DNA of 64,000 nucleotides. Origin: Tenrec ecaudatus (taxonomy: Eukaryota > Chordata > Mammalia > Afrosoricida > Tenrecidae). The DNA lies in assembly GCF_050624435.1 (NCBI RefSeq), contig NC_134538.1, positions 111,984,437 to 112,048,436 on the forward strand, given 5' to 3'. How positions within the stretch are numbered: position 1 is the stretch's first letter; each line of letters opens with the position of its first letter. Below the pieces are notes generated by a model. That model saw nothing but the letters and a program-made list of their open reading frames with translations, was not told the origin of the DNA and searched no databases. This document shows, in pieces, positions 34,501 through 43,500 of the stretch. Both the position numbers and the translations under genes were made by a program.

Positions 34501-37500
34501 TCTTAATTGGGCAATGTAATCAAATTAAAACAGTGGTAGAGTTAACTGTTTTGTACTCTGAAATTCTGGGAAATATTTGCATGTCAAATGATCGACAAAT
34601 GAAAGAACACATAGCTTTGGCTATAGATGAGGGGAAATTGTTGGTGGAGTGGCTATACAATAGACAATTGAATGAGCTGGAGGAATATAGCATGGATTAA
34701 ATTGTGCCCCTCAAAATACATGTCATTTTAGCTGGACCATGATTCTCTGGCTTGGCAGTTATGTAATGATCATCTCCTACGATGTGCTCTAATGTGATAG
34801 GTCAATCAGTTCTACAAGGATTTACCATTAAGCTAGTCCCAGCCTTGATCTGATGTTGGGGATGTTTTCCTGGGCTTTACCCGGCAATGCTCTGGCAGGA
34901 GGGCAAAGCAGGAGAGGGGGGCCTGTTCCTGAAGAAGAGCTGAAATTGGCATGAGGTTTTTGGATCCAGGGTCCTTTTGCTAGTGAACCCCTAGCCATAT
35001 GGAAGCACTGATGACTAGGACCTTCCCTCAGAGCTGCCAGAGAAAGGATTCCTGGGCTTAGAGTCAGGCCCCTGATTTTGGACTTTTAGCTTCCTCAGTG
35101 GTGAGAGAATAAATTCCTGTTTGTCAAAACCATTCACTTGTGGTATTTCTGCATAGCAGCAGTAAATAAGACATCCACCTAAAATATGTATGATTTTATT
35201 TTAAAAATAAACTGCCATTTATTCCTTTTTATTAATTTGTTCATTTATAAATTTATCTTTTAATCACTCTTAAGATTGGAGTACAAATACTCCAAATTAG
35301 TAATGACGGCCAACTCAAAAGAATGTGAGCTTCCAGCTGCAGACAGTTGTGCAATCATGGAAGGAGAAGACAATGAAGAGGAGGTTGTGTATTCCAATAA
35401 ACAGTCACTACTGGGAAAACTTAAATCCTTGGCAACAAAGGTGAGACTAGAATTTTAACCTGCTATTACTGTGCTTTAGTAAGGTCGCCTTACAGTGGCA
35501 TTTATACAAGTCCTTTGATTCAGCATGTTTATGCCTCGGTGGGTATTTATGCAAGAGAAATATTTTTCAAAGTACACGATTATGTAAATATAAGAACAGT
35601 CATTTCAGCTGACCCAGATGATCAGATCAGTGGCTAAGATTTATTTCTAAAGTCTGTGGGAACAAAGAAGGGCGTCTTCAATCTGCCAGTCTGTAGTTTC
35701 CCATAAAGCAGACCAAGCAGCTAGATCATTGGCAATAGCTCAGCTGGTGAAACTATAACAAGGTTCATCAAGAAAGGTATTGACCACATCTATGAGAATG
35801 GCTTTGAGTTCTGACTGAGCTGAATGGTATGATCTATGTTTTTCATTATTTCTATCTGTGCTGAGCCTGAATAGCTTCAGCAGTCAAATGGACACGGTTG
35901 AGTTCCAATTTAGCTGAACTATTTGTAAGCTAGGATCAGGCATTTGGTAGGACTTTGATGAATCGAAGGAAGCAAGATGGGGCTTTCAACTCCCGTAAAG
36001 AGTAGCCACAAAAAATACAACATTCCTCTAGTTCTTTAATGCTTCCTCCCATCTCACTATCATGACCCCAGTTCTACCTTACAAATCTGGCTAGACCAGA
36101 GCATGTACACTGGTACAGATAAGAACTCTCAACACACGCATCCAGGACAGATAAAGCCCTCAGGAACAATAATGGGAGTAGTGAAAACATGAGATTAGGG
36201 GGAAGGCGGTGGGGAGAAAGGGGGAACCGATTTCACATATAAATCTCCCTCTCCTGTCCCCCTCACACACGCAGGGTGACAAACAACAGAAACATGGGTG
36301 AAGGGAGACAGAGGATGGTGTAAGAAATGGAAATACTAATAATTTATAATTTATCAAGGTTCATGAGGGGGTGTGGAAGGAAAAAAAATGAGCTGATACC
36401 AAGGGCTCAAGTAGAAAGAAAATGTTTTGAAAATGATGATGGGAACATATGTACAAATGTGCTTGACACAATGGATATGTGGATAGTTATGAGCTGTAAG
36501 AGCCCCCAATAAAATGATTTTAAAAAAAGAGTTACAGTTTCTTAAACCTACAGGGGCACCTAGCCTGTCCCACCGAGTCGCTGTGAGTCAGAATCTGCTC
36601 AGTGGCCATGAGTTTTTGATGGTCCCAAACTCCAGTTGGCCCAGTTGCTCTCTTTTAGTTGCAGAGGAGGGGATAAAGTTTATCCCAAGAGTAAAACCCA
36701 CACCACTGTCTCTGAGTATTCCAACTCAGAGTGCCCCAGTAAGACAGAGTAGAATGGTCTGCACAGAGTTCAAGGCGGTACACCTTACAGAGGAGACTGC
36801 CATGTGCATCTCCCCCAGAGTGGCCGTTGAGTTCCACCACTGACCTTGTGGTTAGACAAGCTCTTGAACTATCGTAACACCAGAGCTCCTCCCAAACGTA
36901 AGGCACTGCTTTTTAATTAGATGCTGAGACACTGCTGGGTAAACGCCGCTGCACTTTAAGCATACTATTTTCAGTTGACAAGTGGGTTTTGGACCTTTCT
37001 TAATTGCTAACTCCCCTCCAGCCCCCACCTCCCACAAGTGGGACGATCAGGCTGTAATCTCACAAGAGTGACTTGGAAAAACCATTCATTTTTGACATGA
37101 GGCCAGAAATGAGCTAATAGCACTTTTTGAAAAGAGGTGCACCTGGAAGTCTTGTCAAGGGAGGCGATACATCCAAAATGTCAAAGGGTACTTTGGGCCA
37201 GAATAGCTAATTGGCAAAATTGCCAGTTCCTCAGAATTGTTACCCTAGAGTCTACTGAAGGCTAATCACCTTATGGGTAAGTTGTCTTGCCCGGGGGAGA
37301 ATGAAGAACTCCCACTGCACTAGTCAGGCAAATGTCTGTGCCTCTATATTCCTGTACTTAGCCGTGATTATCCCCCCAACTCTGCTTCATCACCAGGAAT
37401 AAAGGGCTATGGCCAAGCAATAATAAGTTGGTAATAATTTGGTTAGCATGCTTACCACAAATGCCATGCTATATTTTTCTCAATGCTGTCTCTCTTTCAA

Positions 37501-40500
37501 TTTCCCGTCATTGACATCAAAAAGGTGAAAACTGTGAAAGCAGCACCATTTTGTTACCTCTACTATTTAAAAAGTTAGCTAGCTACAATTTCACAGAAAA
37601 ATTTGAATACACGACACTCTTAGGCCAGAGAGGAAACACAGTTTCGTACTCACAGCAATAGCTATTACCCAAATGTCAACATCACATTGATTCCTCAAGC
37701 CCTAGTTTCCACAGGACCAGGTAACATCTGTGCACACACAGCAGGATGCTTGATAAGAAAGGAACCTTCGGCTGAGTAACCTGAATCTTTTACAATAGAC
37801 AGTAAGCAGGTCTGCCACTTATTTCAGAGAGATGCATTATCTTTCAAAACTTTAAAAATACAAATGTTTTTGAGAAGATTCCCTAGAACAAAAGACCATT
37901 GGTGATTTTATCACGACATATTAAAATACAAGAGGCTCTTTGAGGATTAATCCCAAGACATCTATTGATTCCATGTACATTGTGATAGAAGTGAGCTTAG
38001 GCAGTGGATAAGGTTTTTAAGAGAAAGCCATTGATGCACTGAACTTTACAGAGTCTGTGGGGATGAATCAGGGGGAGAGAGTATGTTAAACTATCCAATA
38101 AGCTCGGAAGTATTCCCTTGGCAGTATCTCCTATGTTGTTATCGCATAGCCAGGGCCTTGCAAGCTTACAAAGGTTCTCCATAGCCATCCCTGCAGTCAA
38201 GGGAGTGTTTAGTTTTTATCTCTGAGAAAGTTCAGTGTAGCAAATTTATTTTGAAAACCATTTATTTTTCACTTTTTAAAATGAGATGTTGAACCATAAC
38301 AAAAATACTACAGAAAAGTGGAAAGCACTGTGTAGCACAACCAGCTACATTTTTTAGCTTTTATGCTCATAATTTATTTGAAATTATGGTAGTTATTAAA
38401 CCCAGTGCTAGATTCAATTTTTAATGTGTTATCATAGAAAACAGCTACATTGCTCTGTCACGTATTGAAAATATGCTGAGTATTTTTTAAATCGTTTTAT
38501 TAGGGTCTCATACAACTCTTATCACAATCCATACATACATCACTTGTGTGAAGCACATTTGTACATTCATTGCCCTCATCATTCTCAAAACATTTGCTCT
38601 CCACCTAAGCCCATGGCATCAACTCCTAATGTTTCCCCCTGCCTTCCCACTCCCCCCACCCTTATGAACCCTTGATAATTTATAAATTATTATTTTGTCA
38701 TATCTTGCCTTGTCAAATGTCTCTCTTCACCCACTTTTCTGTTGTCCGTCCCCCAGGGAGGAGGTTATATGTAAATCCTTGTAATCGGTTCCCCCTTTCC
38801 AACCCACCCTCCCTCTACCCTCCCAGTATCGCCACTCACACCACTGGTCCTGAAATGACCATCTGCCCTGGATTCCCTGTGTTTCAGTTCCTATCTGTAC
38901 CAGTGTACATCCTCTGGTCTATCCAGATTTGTAAGGTAGAATTGGGATCATGATAGTAGGGGGTGGGGGAGAAGGAGCATTTAGGAACTATATAAAGGTA
39001 TATGTTTCAACGTTGGTACATCGCACCCTGACTGGCTCATCTCCTTCTCGAGACCTTTCTGTAAGGAATGTCCAGTGGCCTTCAAATGGGCTTTGGGTCT
39101 CCATTCCGCACTCCCCTCCTCATTCACAATGATATGATTTTTTGTTCTGATGGTGCCTGATTCCTGATCCCTTCAACATCTCGTGATTGCACAGGCTGGT
39201 GTGCTTCTTCTATGTGGGTTTTGTTGTTGCTGACCTAGATGGCCAGTTGTTTACCCTCAAGCCTTTAAGACCCCAGACACTATATCTTTTAATAGCGGGG
39301 CACCATCAGTGTTCTTCACCACATTTGCTTATGCACCCATTTATCTTCAGTGATTGTGTCAGGAAGGTGAACATCATAGAATGCCAATTTAATAGAAGAA
39401 AGTATTCTTGCATTGAGGGGGTACTTGAGTGGAGGCCCAATGTCCTTGTGCCACCTTAATACTAAACCTATAAATATATGCACATAGATCTATTTCCCCA
39501 TCCTCATATAAAATATGTTTCATGTGTATATCCCTTTATTTAGACCTCTATAAATGCCCTTTGCCTCCCAGCTCTTTCCTCTATTTCCTTTGACTTTCCT
39601 CCTGTCCCACCATCATGCTCAGTCTTCATTTGAGTTTCAGTAATTCCTCTTGGTTACATTACCCTTGATCATGCCCTACCAGGCCTCCTACACCCTCCTC
39701 ACCACCGATTTGGATCACTTGTTGTTCCCTTGTCCCTGGGTTTGTTAACACCACTTCCTTTCCCCCCACCTCTCCCTCTCCCATGCCCCCCCGGTACTGT
39801 CGGTCTCTTTGTTCTCTCCTCCAGATTGTTCATCCAGCCTACCTTATTTAGACAGATCTGCAGAGATAATAACATGCACAAAAACACGACAGAGCAAAAC
39901 CAAGCAACAATATACAACAAAACAACAACAACTAATCAATTACAAAAAACAAAACAAAACACAAGAAAGAAAAGCTTGTAGTTAGTTCAAGGACTGTTTG
40001 TTGGCCTTTAGGAGTGTTTTCCAGTCCAGTCTGTTGGGGTACCAAGCCCTTGCCCCAAAGTTCACCTTTGGAATTTCCTGGGGATCTCGCCGCTCCGTTC
40101 CCTTGCTGTTCTGTTGCAGCCCCTTAGTGTTTTACCTCAGCGTGGCAGGATCAGATCGGGTGCAGTTCCCACATTGCATCTCCGGTATTGTCCCCTGTAG
40201 GGTTATGGGTCAGTGAGGGGCGTCATGTCTCATAGTGGAGCCGGCCATTCGGTCTTCTCTGTCGACTGACTGCTCTAATCGGGGACATCGTCCTCAAGGC
40301 TGATGGGCCAGCATGTGCTCCACACTCTCCTCCTCCCCCTTCATCTGCTCCCAAGTGCTCAGATATGTCCATCTCCCGGAGCTGCAGATTCAGTGCCCTC
40401 TTATGAAATAAATTCTTCTGTGGGGAGGGGCAGGTGTCCCCGTAGTTATTGGGATTGGGGCCGGCCCCTCAGACCTCTCCACTGCTAGCTGCATTTTTTG

Positions 40501-43500
40501 ATAATTTATTTATTATGTATTTCTATATCCCTCAATTTACTTAACCCATCCTTTTGCATTGTTGGCATTTCAAAGTAAGTGGCAGATTTCAGTGCTTTCC
40601 TTTATGGTATTGATTGTCATTGATAAGTATTTTATAGCTTTCATGATATTTTTTTGCATAGAATGAAATGCACAGATTACAGATATATCATTTGAGGAGC
40701 TTTGAGAAACGTGTGCACTCCCGTAACCCCCAGTCCTACCAAGATAGAGGACATTAGCGTCACCTCCCACCGCCCAAAAGCAATCACTGCAGTGATTTTG
40801 ACAATCACAGATTCTGTCAGTTAGAACTCCAAATGATTGTACTGATACAGTGTGTAGTATTTTATGTAAGAATTCTTTCATCTACTATGTGTTAATCAGT
40901 AATGGATTCATTTTTAATGCCAAGCAGCATTCTAATGTATTGTGGTATCGTTAGGCGTGATTCCCTACTCATAGCGACCCTTTGGCCATCAGAACAAACA
41001 CTGACCAGTCCTCCACGCTCCTCACATGGCTGTGCTGTAGTCCAGTGTCGCTGTCTCTGTGTCAGTCCATGCCTCTCTCCAAGTATGAGCGACGAAGTCT
41101 GGCCGTACTTACTTATAAGGGGCACTCCAGCTGTCTTTCTTCCAAGACAGATTTGTTGTTAGCTGTTTGGTAGTCTACCATATTTTTTGTTCTGATAGAA
41201 CTTTCAAAATTCTGTATATATTTTCACCAGTAATATAGTGCAAACACACCAGTTCATCTTCAGCCTTTTTTATTCATTGTACAACTTTCACATGCATATG
41301 AGGCAATTGAAATTACTGTGGCTTGTGCTTAGGAGCACCTTCGTCCTCCAAGTGATGTCCTTGCTCTTCAGCACTTTAAAGACATCTTGCGCAGCTGGTT
41401 TGCCCAGTGCAATACGTCCTTTGCTGCTTCTATGAGCACTGATCATGGATCCAAGTAAGATAAAATCCTTGATAATTTCTATTGTATTGATAGATGAAAA
41501 TTTTGTTTATTGTTTGTTGCTTGGAACCAGCACTGTTTTCAGTGTCTGTCCACGTGTTACACGTGGCTTCTTGGAGCAAAGAAGTACAGTTTCCAGCTGT
41601 TATGTCATATAGCATTTATTAATAAAGCCCAATCTATGTCCTAAAAACCATATTATTATCTGATATTTCTCTCCTACTGCACTGGGCAGTTTTTCCACTG
41701 ACTCGGGGCTCAACAATTTGTTTTTTATTTTTAGTTGTCTTTTATTTGTTTCTCCCCATCCTTTATGAGGTACTTTATGCACCCTGTTTGCAGATTTTAA
41801 GGAGTTGCCAACTAGAACACAGCCCTTCCCTCTAGGAATCTCTAATTTGTGGCACAAATCACTCCTCACTCCCGGACAGGGAGAGGGCCAAAGAGAGGGA
41901 ATGTGGTAGGGTGTGCAGTCACCCGAGAGGGAGGGGCTTCTCAGAGAAGTTGGCTTTTGCGTAGCTGTGTGAAGCTCAAGCCTGAAGGGGACCTGAAGCC
42001 CAGAGAGGTCTGTGTGCTTGCCAGTGAACTAGAGGCCACTCACCTCTCCAGTTTTCTTCTGCGATGTGGTGTTTTAATGGACGTGTATGATTATGGACTG
42101 AGAATTTACCATCAGCTTGGTCTTAGGTCACATCTTAGCAATTTAAGAATGAATGGATACATTTCTTGCCATCATGAAGCAACCAGTCAATTCGTGGAGC
42201 TAGCTATTGACATAGATGGTCTACCACACCGGCCACAGGATCAAAATCCCGGGTCAGATCTAAGGACTTGGTAGCTACCCCCTTATGAACCCAGATTGAT
42301 ATTTTAAAGGGCTTTCCATGTCTTGCTCCAAATGTTACACTGAGGATACCCAACAGGTCACCCTTTTTCCTCTGGGAAAATGTTGAGTCGTATCATCTTA
42401 CATGAAGCAGTGCATTTCCTCCCTCTCCTCTGTTTGTTTCATGGCTGTAACCCAGAGTACCTTGCTGTAATACAGTGTTTTCTCCTTGAAGGCGCAACTT
42501 TTGGTGCCTTCATCTTTGTCTATCTGAAGTCTGGTCCATTCCTAGCAACTGGGGGTGCTCAAGTATGTGCGTTATGAGGACTCATCGTAACGTGTTACGG
42601 CGGATCTAGTCCGCGAGAGGGCCGAGGTCCACCCCGAGCGCTCTCCGGAGCCTGTAGCTCAGCAGGGGAAGGTGAAACTGGTATGTGGGTGCACTTGCTG
42701 TGACTTTGGTCATCTGGCCACTGCTGATCTACATCCAGTCCAATACCTTGGACTTCTCCACCCAAATGAGAGAAACACAAAGCCAGCGTTGTTCTTCCTG
42801 ACAGCTACTCATTGTCAAGTTCCTGATATTTTCTCATTTCGCACTTCTACTTTCGACACACACTCACCAATCAATACCCAGGACTCCCCTCCCTCATTTT
42901 TCCTTTATTTTACACAAAATAAGATAGATATAATCTATACACACATTTATTTCTATTTATTTTGCCCTTCAATAGCACTGGTCCTATTACAGCAACATTC
43001 AGGAAGTTTTTATTCTAGAAAATGTTGAGGGAAATACAACCCCTCCTTATTTCATTTTTCCCATTAAAAAATAATAATTTTAAATGTTTTGAAAGATTAC
43101 CTAACAAATACCAGCAAATGATATATTGGAGTTAAGATTAAAATTGTTATCTGGGATGGCTAATTTAATATCTTTAGTATGCGTGTCATTGTTTTGTGTG
43201 TTGTGGAGTCAGTATGGACTCCCTGTGACCCCGTCGGGCAAAGCAGAGCTGCCTCCTAGGTTCTGCTTTGCACATACAGCTTCCCGCGCTGTCATCCTGA
43301 TGGCACTGGTAAAGGAGCTCTGGTAGGGCAGCAGCCGGTGGGCACTAGGCTGTGAACTGCAAGGTTGCCAGGTCATTAAGCGCCAGAGTTGACTCCATGC
43401 AGGAGGTGGGGTTTTGGTTGCCATCTTTACAGAAGCTGATTGACATGACTTTCTCCGCTGGCATAGCTGATGGGTTCAGATCTCCCCATCAGCAGCTGAA

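Noticed and set aside
41849-42274. 141-residue + strand frame in the last ELAPOR2 intron
   Set aside because: No recognisable domain, no splice-site support, and it lies in an intron next to repeats. Chance frame is the simplest view.
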